The notes under the pieces: model-generated
What the model saw: only the letters and a program-made list of their open reading frames with translations
What the model was told of the DNA's origin: nothing
The model's database searches: none
Shown here: one piece after another, positions 17,825-25,972 of the stretch
Layout: each line of letters starts with the position of its first letter
Numbering within the stretch: position 1 is the first letter of the stretch
NCBI RefSeq assembly: GCF_000255295.1
Contig: NC_017030.1
Span: 2,294,001 to 2,358,000 of the forward strand
DNA length: 64,000 nucleotides
Direction of reading: 5' to 3'
Source of the DNA: Corallococcus coralloides DSM 2259
GTDB lineage: Bacteria; Myxococcota; Myxococcia; Myxococcales; Myxococcaceae
Translations under genes and position numbers: made by a program

Positions 17825-18832
17825 TCATTCTTCATCGATATCAGGACACTCGCGAGTGTCGACGGCCCCGCTGCGACCTACGCGAAAGAGCTGGAATTTC
17901 GATTTCTGCGACACGGATAGTGGGTATGTTTTCGCTGCGAGGAAGTGTGCTCCTTCCTCAAAGAGGAGACGGCCGCTAACCACCCACGTTTGGGTGTCCG
18001 GAGTGAGGGCGAAGCTATCGAGTGTTGTGAGTTGCTTGAGGGCTGCTCCGTCCGGAGAGATAGAGAGAAGCTCCGGAGCTTGTCTGCTTCTAATTCCTGT
18101 GCCGACGGTGCGATTGGTGAGTACGGAGAAGTTGTCGCCAGTCCACACGACCCATGGCTTCGTAGTAACAGCCAGGCTGTTTGTCAGGACTCGAGGTGAG
18201 ACGCGCTCTCGCCCGCGGACGTCATACTCGAGCCAGACGAGTTCATCGGAATGGCCAATGGCGACACCGAACCTGTCAGGGCCGGCGGCGATATAAGGTG
18301 CATGGCCGTCGGTTAAGCCATCCCGCGTGAGGGGTGGAATGGATAGCTTGGCTGTCTTTGTGAGGCGCATTTTCTTGGTGTCGACGAAGTAGATGGCGTA
18401 GCTGCTTCTGCCAAATTGAGCAGCCACGGCCAGGACATCTCCAATTGCTGCGGCGCTGGGGTGTCCCCGCATAGAGCCGTCTGGAGCCCGGCCCAGGGAA
18501 ATCTCTCGCGGCTTACCGCCATCTCCGAAGGGCTCGACTACGAGCCGAAGCGTGCGACCGACGTCGTTGGATTGGATAGACACGACCAATGGTGTCGCAC
18601 CAAGCCGCGTTACATCGCAATCGAGGCACGAGCGAGCCCGCTCGACAATTGCCCGAGTCCACCATGTTGGAGTCAGTGCGGGCGGGCCGACGAAGCGATG
18701 GCGCCCGTGCTTCATGAGGTGGCGAGGGCAGTCGACCCAGGCGCCTTCTCCACTAGGCTCTGCTGATGCCGCAGGGCCCAGGGAGAGGAACAGTAGCGCG
18801 AGGGACCTGGCTATGGGCTGGAGTCGACGCAT
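17825..18832 (-). CDS. Secreted protein, possible beta-propeller
   Basis: 335 residues starting MRRLQPIARSLALLFLSLGPA (ATG 18832). The signal peptide ends near ASA. The mature part has repeated short beta-strand motifs (GDVLAVAAQFGRSSYAIYFV, RFGVAIGHSDELVWLEYDV, WVVWTGDNFSVLTNRTV) like propeller blades, and Cys pairs near the N terminus (RSCLDCDV) and C terminus. No catalytic motif is seen. It lies upstream of the HNH gene on the same strand with a 166-bp gap, which could mean co-transcription. Base composition is intermediate. Function unknown. Confidence 0.6.
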   Translation of the reverse strand: MRRLQPIARSLALLFLSLGPAASAEPSGEGAWVDCPRHLMKHGRHRFVGPPALTPTWWTRAIVERARSCLDCDVTRLGATPLVVSIQSNDVGRTLRLVVEPFGDGGKPREISLGRAPDGSMRGHPSAAAIGDVLAVAAQFGRSSYAIYFVDTKKMRLTKTAKLSIPPLTRDGLTDGHAPYIAAGPDRFGVAIGHSDELVWLEYDVRGRERVSPRVLTNSLAVTTKPWVVWTGDNFSVLTNRTVGTGIRSRQAPELLSISPDGAALKQLTTLDSFALTPDTQTWVVSGRLLFEEGAHFLAAKTYPLSVSQKSKFQLFRVGRSGAVDTRECPDIDEE

Positions 18833-19029
18833 GGGGCACAAGTATGCACGGCGCCGGAGATGGCGGGGAATCTGGACGCTCTTCCCGGACGGACACTGGG
18901 CCTGCGTGGCGGGCAGCGCAGACTACACCATCGTGGTGAGGCGAGCTGCTGCTGGGCGGGAACTGGATGGTCACCCCTCAGTGGTATGGACCGGGCAGTC
19001 TGCTTCTGTCTTCGAACGCACGGCACTCC

Positions 19030-19240
19030 TCCTGTTCTGGCACCAACAGGGGGCACGTGGCTGCGGCGGCTGGGCGGAATGATGCGGAGGCCGCGCGAGA
19101 AGCTGGCGGAGTCCCAGGTGTGCGGTGGCAAACGTGCTTGGCTGCTCTTTCTGTGCGCCCGCCGGGACATGCCGTCCCTCGATTTGCTGCTGGTGGTCGC
19201 ATCTCGCTGACTCAGCATCATGCGAGAGCCCAGAACGAAG
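19030..19240 (+). pseudogene. Decayed 3' end of an immunity gene
   Basis: The DNA from about 19050 to 19215 aligns with the last ~200 bp of the immunity gene at 15410-15600. The shared block ggagtcccaggtg is followed by a matching frame, ESQVCGGKRAWLLFLCARRDM against ESQVRVGKLVWLPFLRARRYM. Preceding sequence (gcggcggctgggcgga) also matches. No start or upstream domain survives and the frame ends early, so this is the relic of a related gene. It sits just before the STAND gene. Confidence 0.6.
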
Positions 19241-19277
19241 TGAAGGGCAAGACGCAGACCTGCGAGCTGAGATAAAG

Positions 19278-22200
19278 ATGGATCGCATGGAGAATCGTTC
19301 GGCTGGTGGTCGACGCAGCACAACGGGAGGAATGGCTGCAGGTGGGGGGTTTGCCTTCCAGGCGAAGGCCATTGCATATGCTGCAGCCCATATCCTAGCC
19401 GGTGTTCCTCTGAAATGGCTTGAGGTTGAGGACGGAGACGTCCCTGTGGATTTGTCGGTAGAGACGGGAGGGCCTGGAGACGACTTCCAGCTCAGACTCT
19501 GCGGAGGTATTCCCGTCGAAGTGCAGTGTAAGAGTGGCTTGCAGCCTGGCAAGAAGCTTGAGGGCGCCCTTGGTCCCATCGTGCACGGATTGATGGGGCA
19601 GCCGGGGATGCATGCTATCCTGATGATCGACCCTGGCTCCCACGAGTCTCTGCGAAGGCATCTTCGAGATGATCTTGTCCGGCTGCGCCAGGGACGGGAG
19701 GATCGGGTCCATGAACCGACCCGTAAGGTGCTCAGCGCCCTCCGCAGTATCCAAGGCGTCGACTTGAAGGTACTTGAACGCCTCCATGTCGAGACTCTCG
19801 AATCCCCTGAGAAGATAGCATTACCGCTTTTGAAGCAGGTCGTGGCGGCCGGGCGTGAACAAGATGCTTGGAATGCTCTTTTCACGGAAGCCATGAACCT
19901 AATTAGGCTGGGAGGCCGCAGAACAAAGCAGGCGTGGCACTCTTTCCTGGCGAGCCAGCCCATCCCTCGCTCGCGGGATGCCGTCGAGATTGAGACCGCC
20001 AAGAGTGGGTATCAGGAATGGCTCATTCAGGAAACCCGCACCCTCTTTATTCCGGGGCTTGGGAGGGAGCTTCCTATCTCGGCAGCGTGGCTTCGCTTGC
20101 AAGCGCGAAAGATACCGACGCGCGTACAGTTAGCTGTGGAGACGTTTGAGAAGCAGCTAGATGCCTATCGTCAGTGGGAGCAAAAAGGGAGTAACCGGCC
20201 CGAGCGCTCTGTCGATGCAGCGCACCTGACAGAGTTCGGCTCCCGGCAAGTCATTATCGGAGGCCCAGGGGCGGGGAAGAGCACCCTCCTGCGGTATGTC
20301 GCCCATCAAAAATCCCGCGAGGGGCAGCTTGTTGCTCGGGTGAATTTGAAGCTCGTTGCGCTCCGAATGCAGCAGGGCGACACGTTTGACCACGCACTGC
20401 GTCGGGTGGCCAGCGATGGCTCGGGAGTGCCCGCGCACATGTGTGAGCAGATGTTGGCCCACCCGGACCTCGTCCTGGCCGATGGTCTGGATGAATGCGG
20501 GGCTGATGCTCTATCAATAGGTGATGCACTAAGGAAGTGGAGCCATGGACATCAAGACACCGCGCTCCTCCTTACAACGCGCCCAGTGGGATACGAGGCT
20601 GAACGCTTTGCGGACTGGTTGCATCTTGAGTTGCTTCCGTTGAGCCAAGAGGAGATTGCGAACCATGCGCGGCAGCTCTTCCAGCTCGTTCTTCCATCGG
20701 AACGAGTCGAGGCCGCCATGCAGAGTCTGGATCAGGCTGTCGAAACTCATCAAGCTGGATCGGTCGCTGCTCGCAATCCTCTGCTGCTGGGTTTTCTCGT
20801 GAGTCTGGTGAGCCAGGACCGACTGCGCGGGAAGCGTCGTGTTGGACTCTACCAGGAAATTTTTAGACAGGCCGAGCAGAAGGTCTCTCGCGAAGGCACC
20901 ATAAATGCCTCGCCGGAGATTTCCATATCGCGGCATATCTTGGAATGGGCCGCGTGGGAGCTTCAGGAGACGCCGGTGATTACTGCCGACGAGCTGACGA
21001 AGCGTTTAGGCGCCGAGTTGGCCCGCCGGCTGCAAGTAGATCCGCTTCAGGGGGAAGTTCGCGCGGAACGATCGCTGGAGTTCTGGGAGCGACAGCGTCT
21101 TATCGAGCGGCTACGGGCAGGGAGCACGGAAGTTTATGTCTTCGTCCACGCAAGCTTCGGTGAGTTCGCGGCGGCCCGTCATTGGGTACGCATGCTTCCA
21201 GAATCTCGGGCGGCTCTCGTGACGCGCATCACTCGCCATCAGCGTTGGCACGAAGTTCTTCTGTTGGCCGCAGGCCTCCAGCCTAACGCTGTTATTCCCG
21301 ACCTGCTCGTGCTTGACGATGCTAGCGATGTGGTTTCGTATAATGCGATCCTGGCGGCCAAGGCGCTTGATGAATGCGAGGAGCTACCGCTTGAGCTGGT
21401 CAAACAGACGCTAGAAAAGCTTATGCCGCGCTTGGAATCATCCATCCCCTTGCTTGCCTTCGAAGCCGCAGAAGCCGTACGCCCGTTGGCGCGCCGGATC
21501 CCTGATGTTATTGGTGCAATGGCACTCGAGTGGAGCGATTCCGCTAGTCTTCCCCTCCGGCTTAGCGCACACCTCTTGCTGATAGAATGCGGTGGTGCCT
21601 GGGCGACACCATCGCGGGTTCGCCACATGGTACGAGAGGTGGCGCACCTTTCAGAGGCAGAGTGGGAGCAGTTGATTTGTACTGGGCCGAATATGTCTGG
21701 TCGATATGTTCGGGGCGGGGTTCATTTGCCGCGGCACTTCATAGATAAGAGCCTGACCCTGCTTGCTGGGGAAGAGGCACACCCAGAATATGACGAGTTG
21801 ATCACTCAGTTATGCCTGCTGGAGCGGGGCTCTCTCTCCGCTTCTTATGAGCTTTTCCATCGACTCGATCGCACGCGGTTTAGTGCGTTTTTTCAGCGCT
21901 ATGCTGCGTTTTTTGCGCCTCTTGTGGTGGAGGTGGCTGAGCGCCTGAATTTGACTGGAGGGCAGGAAATAGAGGCAAGTCCACAGTCTCCGCTCGAATG
22001 GGACATTCTGGATTTTATTCTGCGGATCACTCCCGAACCACCGCCGAACGTTGAGGGCCGAGCAGACCCGAGTCACGCCTTCGCGCTTGGGCGCTTTGTC
22101 TGTGGTTTGGGGTTTTCGGACGAACTGTCGCTCGGTGACGCGGCTGCTTTTTTCTTGAAGCACGAGGACTCAACCCAGAAGGACCTAATTGGTCGTGCAT

Positions 22201-23357
22201 CCGTTGTTGCATTTGGGATCGACCCTTTCCAATTGAGGCAAGAAGCTAGTGCGTTGCTGGGATTCGCACGCGGCCCTGTCTCCCTGACTTCCGCGATGGA
22301 AGTCATGAGCGTCATGAGGAGGATTCCCGAACTACTAGTGACGCCCGATTGGAAGAGGGCCGCCAAGATAGACTTGCCCGGAAGCACCCTTGTTCTTGCT
22401 CTCTCTCATCCCTCCTGGGTGGTTAGCCATAGCGCAGCTCGGCTCCTGGCTCACGGGGCTGGAGGTCAGAACGTTCCCGATCTACTTGAACAGAGAGCTT
22501 GCAGGCTCCGAGAGTTCAAGGATGAAAATCTGGTTGAGCAATTGCTCGAGCTTGGGCCACGTCTTTGGGACTCGCGACGGATGGCTGCTATCCTCCTGCG
22601 ATTGCTTGAGCCTCCCGTTGCCTCAACTAACTCCCGGCTGTATGTGACGTTGCTGGGAATGTATCGAGAAGATCGCTCCAAGGATATTCTTGAATGTATG
22701 CTTAACGGGGTTGAGTCGCCGGACATCACAGTCGCACTGAGGTCGGCAGAAGCGTTGCTCGGAATAGCTGAGCTACTTCCTGCAGACTCGTTCGGGGTGC
22801 TCGTGCGCGCGACCGAACGATGGGTCCAGGGAGAACCCCAGTGTGAACGGCACACACAGGCGAGAGTGGAGGGCAGGGTATGCTCTGAATGTCGCATCGT
22901 CTGGCCTCATCCGAAAGTGCCACTTCTGCAGCTTCTATTGAGCAAGGGGCTCCTGGATTTCGACCAGGGGCTTCGGCTCATCCAGAGCCCAGATAGTGAG
23001 GTTCAACGCATCGTCGCCACTGCTCTCGTTTCCGAGCCTACGCCGGAGCGTTTGACTAGTTTGGTCCGAATGGGAGCAGAGCAGAAACTCCCAGCTTTAG
23101 TCCTGGACGTAGTGCTTGCTCTAGATGCTAGTCACCTGCGTAAGATTCGTGACGAACTGATGGGACTACTTCAATCCCCTTGGGCAGCGTTGCGCAGGCG
23201 TATGCTCGAAGCGCTCTCTACCGCGGAGTGGATTGGTCGTGATGAGGCATTGCGCCTCGCGAACTCTGCGCTTCGTGACTCTGTTTTGGGTGTTCGCAAT
23301 CAGGCAGTGCTTACCCTCAGGTGCCTCGACGCACAGGAGTCGGAGGCGAAGGAATGA
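19278..23357 (+). CDS. Nuclease-NACHT STAND protein (Avs/bNACHT-like anti-phage candidate)
   Basis: 1,359 residues from ATG 19278; ATG 19287 is an alternative. Residues about 20-110 look like a DUF4297/Cap4-type PD-(D/E)XK nuclease: GGGFAFQAKAIAYAAAHIL, then LEVEDGDVPVDLSV, then VEVQCKSG. A NACHT ATPase follows, with Walker A GGPGAGKST (328-336) and Walker B LVLADGLDECG (398-408), then TTRPVGYE. After about 650 the protein is a long array of helical HEAT/ARM-like repeats, the usual sensor part of STAND proteins, with a CERH...CSEC cysteine/His cluster near 1190. Known relatives detect a phage protein and activate the nuclease. Lower GC than the core genome suggests transfer. Target and activity are inferred. 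Confidence 0.8.
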   Translation: MDRMENRSAGGRRSTTGGMAAGGGFAFQAKAIAYAAAHILAGVPLKWLEVEDGDVPVDLSVETGGPGDDFQLRLCGGIPVEVQCKSGLQPGKKLEGALGPIVHGLMGQPGMHAILMIDPGSHESLRRHLRDDLVRLRQGREDRVHEPTRKVLSALRSIQGVDLKVLERLHVETLESPEKIALPLLKQVVAAGREQDAWNALFTEAMNLIRLGGRRTKQAWHSFLASQPIPRSRDAVEIETAKSGYQEWLIQETRTLFIPGLGRELPISAAWLRLQARKIPTRVQLAVETFEKQLDAYRQWEQKGSNRPERSVDAAHLTEFGSRQVIIGGPGAGKSTLLRYVAHQKSREGQLVARVNLKLVALRMQQGDTFDHALRRVASDGSGVPAHMCEQMLAHPDLVLADGLDECGADALSIGDALRKWSHGHQDTALLLTTRPVGYEAERFADWLHLELLPLSQEEIANHARQLFQLVLPSERVEAAMQSLDQAVETHQAGSVAARNPLLLGFLVSLVSQDRLRGKRRVGLYQEIFRQAEQKVSREGTINASPEISISRHILEWAAWELQETPVITADELTKRLGAELARRLQVDPLQGEVRAERSLEFWERQRLIERLRAGSTEVYVFVHASFGEFAAARHWVRMLPESRAALVTRITRHQRWHEVLLLAAGLQPNAVIPDLLVLDDASDVVSYNAILAAKALDECEELPLELVKQTLEKLMPRLESSIPLLAFEAAEAVRPLARRIPDVIGAMALEWSDSASLPLRLSAHLLLIECGGAWATPSRVRHMVREVAHLSEAEWEQLICTGPNMSGRYVRGGVHLPRHFIDKSLTLLAGEEAHPEYDELITQLCLLERGSLSASYELFHRLDRTRFSAFFQRYAAFFAPLVVEVAERLNLTGGQEIEASPQSPLEWDILDFILRITPEPPPNVEGRADPSHAFALGRFVCGLGFSDELSLGDAAAFFLKHEDSTQKDLIGRASVVAFGIDPFQLRQEASALLGFARGPVSLTSAMEVMSVMRRIPELLVTPDWKRAAKIDLPGSTLVLALSHPSWVVSHSAARLLAHGAGGQNVPDLLEQRACRLREFKDENLVEQLLELGPRLWDSRRMAAILLRLLEPPVASTNSRLYVTLLGMYREDRSKDILECMLNGVESPDITVALRSAEALLGIAELLPADSFGVLVRATERWVQGEPQCERHTQARVEGRVCSECRIVWPHPKVPLLQLLLSKGLLDFDQGLRLIQSPDSEVQRIVATALVSEPTPERLTSLVRMGAEQKLPALVLDVVLALDASHLRKIRDELMGLLQSPWAALRRRMLEALSTAEWIGRDEALRLANSALRDSVLGVRNQAVLTLRCLDAQESEAKE

Positions 23358-24332
23358 TTAGCGGTTGGTCGGCGCTGCTGCCCTGTTTTGGTTGTGGTGG
23401 TCTCTGTAATTGAGTCTCGGAGTCCTGAATGCGGAGCATTTTGGTGGAAACCGGTTTTCTTTATGCCGCTCTCGACCCGTTGCCGTGTCATTGATGCGTC
23501 AATGCGAGTTGTGCCTGCCTGGGTTTGGTCTCTGCGTCATGGGCGCGTCAAAGTGATTGGTTTTTTTGCGGCCATGCCGGTGCGCTGATTCTGAACTGAT
23601 GAGGTTCAGCAGGCTGCCTTCCGCCATAGGGCCCCCCTTCGTTTGCCGTAAAAGCGGCGAAGGTAGCAGTCCACGCTTCGCCCGAAAACTGAGCGGAGAC
23701 TCGTGCTTCTTGCCCACATCGGTGGGCGCGAGGCTTCTGGGTGGATGCCCTTACTCCGAGACCGCCTGGCTTGGCTCTCTTTGGGCCTGAGTGGCGCTGG
23801 ATGCACTGCGCGCCGTTCCAGTGGGTCGCCGCAGCTCCACGAAGTCGCGCGAGGGGCGCGCGCTCTGCGGAGTCTTGGTGCTCTTGAGGATTCTCGGAGG
23901 AGCTGGCCGCCCCTCAAGAGGGGCGAGTGCCCCGTGACGCGGCGGCGGAGGCGGCTGGATCAGAGGCCCTTGAAAGTGCCTTCACTTGCAGTATTGGTTT
24001 GGAGGTGCCGCGCTGGCCTTGCGCCGCCTCCTTGGGGACCAGAAAAGCAGGTAAGACACGCGCCCAGAAACCAGAGAGAGACGCCCTCCCAGAAACCTCA
24101 GAGCGGAAAGAGCGGGTCTCCGGGGGAATGTTGTTAACCACCGCCCCAAAAGTTAACAGCACTTGTTAACCGCTCTCGGTCTCTCTCTCCCTAGAAGGGG
24201 TGAAAGAGCGGTCCAGAGGGCCCAATTGACGGCGGAGGAGAGGGGGCATCTCGCTCTGCGGGATAGAGCGCTGAGAGCGCCCTCTTCGTCACCGCGAGCC
24301 AGAATCCCTTGCGATTCAGCGGCTTAAGCACG
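23358..24332. other. Long intergenic region between STAND gene and tRNA-Asn
   Basis: Nearly 1 kb with no frame I would call a gene. A 6-bp-stem hairpin (ctgaac...gttcag, about 23592-23610) may end the STAND transcript. Three GTTAAC palindromes occur at 24133, 24152 and 24165. Several short purine-rich direct repeats (for example cccagaaacc twice near 24060-24100) follow. Could hold decayed mobile DNA. Confidence 0.45.
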
Positions 24333-24334
24333 AA

Positions 24335-24359
24335 GGCCCCGCGATGTCATCGCGAGGCC
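24335..24359. other. Hairpin downstream of tRNA-Asn
   Basis: A 12-bp stem with one mismatch (24335-24346 with 24348-24359) is followed by cttgtt on the plus strand. It is the second hairpin after the tRNA-Asn terminator, possibly a terminator for plus-strand transcripts arriving from the accessory region. Confidence 0.45.
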
Positions 24360-24365
24360 CTTGTT

Positions 24366-24400
24366 AAACAAAAAGGGCCCTACCAGTTGGTAGGGCCCTT
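24366..24400 (-). terminator. Intrinsic terminator of tRNA-Asn
   Basis: A perfect GC-rich stem of 12-13 bp (24373-24385 with 24388-24400) is followed on the minus strand by TTTTTGTT. It starts 8 bases after the 3' end of the tRNA, as expected for a monocistronic tRNA gene. Confidence 0.85.
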
Positions 24401-24407
24401 CAAGTAG

Positions 24408-24480
24408 CTCCCCGACGTGGACTCGAACCACGGACATGGTGATTAACAGTCACCCGCTCTACCAGCTGAGCTATCGGGGA
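24408..24480 (-). tRNA. tRNA-Asn(GTT)
   Basis: A 73-nt cloverleaf: acceptor TCCCCGA/TCGGGGA, D arm AGCTCAGCTGGTAGAGC, anticodon loop CTGTTAA with GTT, and T arm GTGGTTCGAGTCCAC. The discriminator is G and no CCA is encoded. Its 3' end faces the accessory region, which is the side on which integrative elements normally insert. Confidence 0.95.
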
Positions 24481-24521
24481 ATATGTCCCGTCGCGGCGGT
24501 GCGTTGCCGTGACGGATGCGA

Positions 24522-24550
24522 CTTCTAGAGAACCGAGCCTGCCCTGTCAA
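24522..24550 (-). promoter_or_regulatory. Sigma-70 promoter of tRNA-Asn
   Basis: On the minus strand TTGACA (24545-24550) and TAGAAG (24522-24527) are separated by exactly 17 bases, which puts the transcription start about 35 bases before the tRNA. It is one of the best -35/-10 pairs in the window. Confidence 0.75.
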
Positions 24551-24621
24551 CTGTCCTGTTCGATCCGATCTCCCGGCTTACCTCGCAGCCCTGGTCCGCG
24601 CTCCAGGGACTGAGCCCTGTC

Positions 24622-25815
24622 GTGTCCGAGGCGCTTGCTCGCGTCCTCTCGGGCGACCCCGCCGAGCGCGTCCTCGACCGGACCCTGCGCTCCCACCGCG
24701 ACCTGTCCCGTGAGGGACGTCAGGCGCTGAAGGAGGCCGTCTTCAACGTGGGCCTCTGGCGCCGCCGCCTGGGGTTCCTCCTGGACTCGCCGGATCCGTC
24801 ACCCGCCCAACTCCTCTTCGCGCTCCTGCATGGCCTCGTGGGTGTTCCTGCTTCGGACGCGACGTCGTGGGCGGGGCTGGCGGCTCCGGTGCCCTTGCGG
24901 ACCGGGACGCCTCCGTCGCTGGCGCTCCGGGCTTCGCTGCCGGACTGGCTCGCGGAGCACTTCGTCCGTGAGCTGGGGACGGAGGCGGAGGACTTCTGCG
25001 CCCATCTCAACGTTCCGGGCCCCATCACGCTCCGGGTGAACCCGGCCCGCATCTCCCGTGAGGCCCTGGCCGCGCGCCTGGCCTCCGAGGGCGTCACGAC
25101 CCGCCCTGGAGCCTGGAGCCCGCTGGCCCTTCATGTCGACGGGGCCCGGCCGAACCTCTATGCCCTGCCTTCCCTCCGTGAGGGCCTGTTCGAGGTCCAG
25201 GACGAGGGCAGCCAGCTCCTGGGGCTCCTCGTGGAGGCCCGGCCCGGGGAGACTGTGCTCGACCTTTGCGCTGGGGCAGGGGGCAAGACGCTCCAGCTGG
25301 GCGCGGCCATGAAGGACTCCGGCCGGCTGCTCGCCTATGACCCGGATGCGGAGCGGTTGGATCGACTCCAGCAGCGCGCCTCCAGGGCCGGGCTCACCCG
25401 CGTCCAGGTGCTCCGGGCGCCTCCGTCACCAGGGCTCAACGCCGACCGCGTCCTCGCGGATGCTCCCTGTTCCGAACTGGGCTCGCTCCGCCGGGGCCCG
25501 GACCTTCGCTTCCGGCTCACCCCGGACTCGCTCTCCCGGTACACCGCCATCCAGCGCGACATCCTGGCCCATGCCGGGGACGTGGTGCGCCCCGGTGGCC
25601 GGGTCGTCTACGCGACCTGCACCGTCAACCGGGCGGAGAACCAGGACGTGGTCGCGGACTTCCTCCGCTCCCGCCCTGACTTCCAGGCCGTCACTCCGGG
25701 CGCAGGATGGCTTCCGGAAGCGTGCCTCCAGGACGGCTTCCTCTTCGTCACTCCGCACCGCCACGGCACGGACGGGTTCTTCGCGGCGGTGCTCGAACGC
25801 GGCACGGCGGGGTAG
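24622..25815 (+). CDS. rsmB: RsmB/NOP2-family rRNA (cytosine-C5) methyltransferase
   Basis: 397 residues with a GTG start at 24622. An N-terminal NusB-like helical part (about 1-85) precedes the SAM-dependent methyltransferase. Visible motifs: DLCAGAGGKT (214-223) binds SAM, DAPCS (Cys283) and YATCTVNRAEN (Cys333) are the two cysteines that form and release the covalent RNA intermediate. It is a little shorter than the E. coli enzyme (about 430). Expected product: m5C in 16S rRNA. RsmF-like specificity cannot be excluded. A perfect palindrome 15 bp after the stop may end the transcript. Confidence 0.85.
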   Translation: MSEALARVLSGDPAERVLDRTLRSHRDLSREGRQALKEAVFNVGLWRRRLGFLLDSPDPSPAQLLFALLHGLVGVPASDATSWAGLAAPVPLRTGTPPSLALRASLPDWLAEHFVRELGTEAEDFCAHLNVPGPITLRVNPARISREALAARLASEGVTTRPGAWSPLALHVDGARPNLYALPSLREGLFEVQDEGSQLLGLLVEARPGETVLDLCAGAGGKTLQLGAAMKDSGRLLAYDPDAERLDRLQQRASRAGLTRVQVLRAPPSPGLNADRVLADAPCSELGSLRRGPDLRFRLTPDSLSRYTAIQRDILAHAGDVVRPGGRVVYATCTVNRAENQDVVADFLRSRPDFQAVTPGAGWLPEACLQDGFLFVTPHRHGTDGFFAAVLERGTAG

Positions 25816-25829
25816 GGCGGCCTGGCGCC

Positions 25830-25856
25830 AAACCTGTCCGACAGTCGGACAGGTTT
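25830..25856. repeat. Perfect 27-bp palindrome downstream of rsmB
   Basis: Two 13-base arms (AAACCTGTCCGAC and its exact complement) flank a single central A. RNA from either strand would fold into a hairpin bounded by A3 and T3. It may be a terminator, a REP-like dispersed element or an operator for the downstream ldcA run. I see no second copy in this window. Confidence 0.7.
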
Positions 25857-25972
25857 CCGGTGACGGCCGGGCGGACGAGCGCTCCACGGGGCCTCGTTCC
25901 TCCGTCCTGCGGTACTCAACGCTTCGGGCCCGGGCCTCCCTGAAACACCGTGGCGCCCCGGCACCGGGTGCT

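Noticed and set aside
23388..23588. 66-codon ORF after the STAND gene
   Set aside because: Unusual residue composition, no ribosome binding site and no neighbour support.
24408..24480. A longer direct repeat of the tRNA-Asn 3' end elsewhere in the window
   Set aside because: By eye only the 9-base match at 552-560 was found, too short to claim an attachment site outright.
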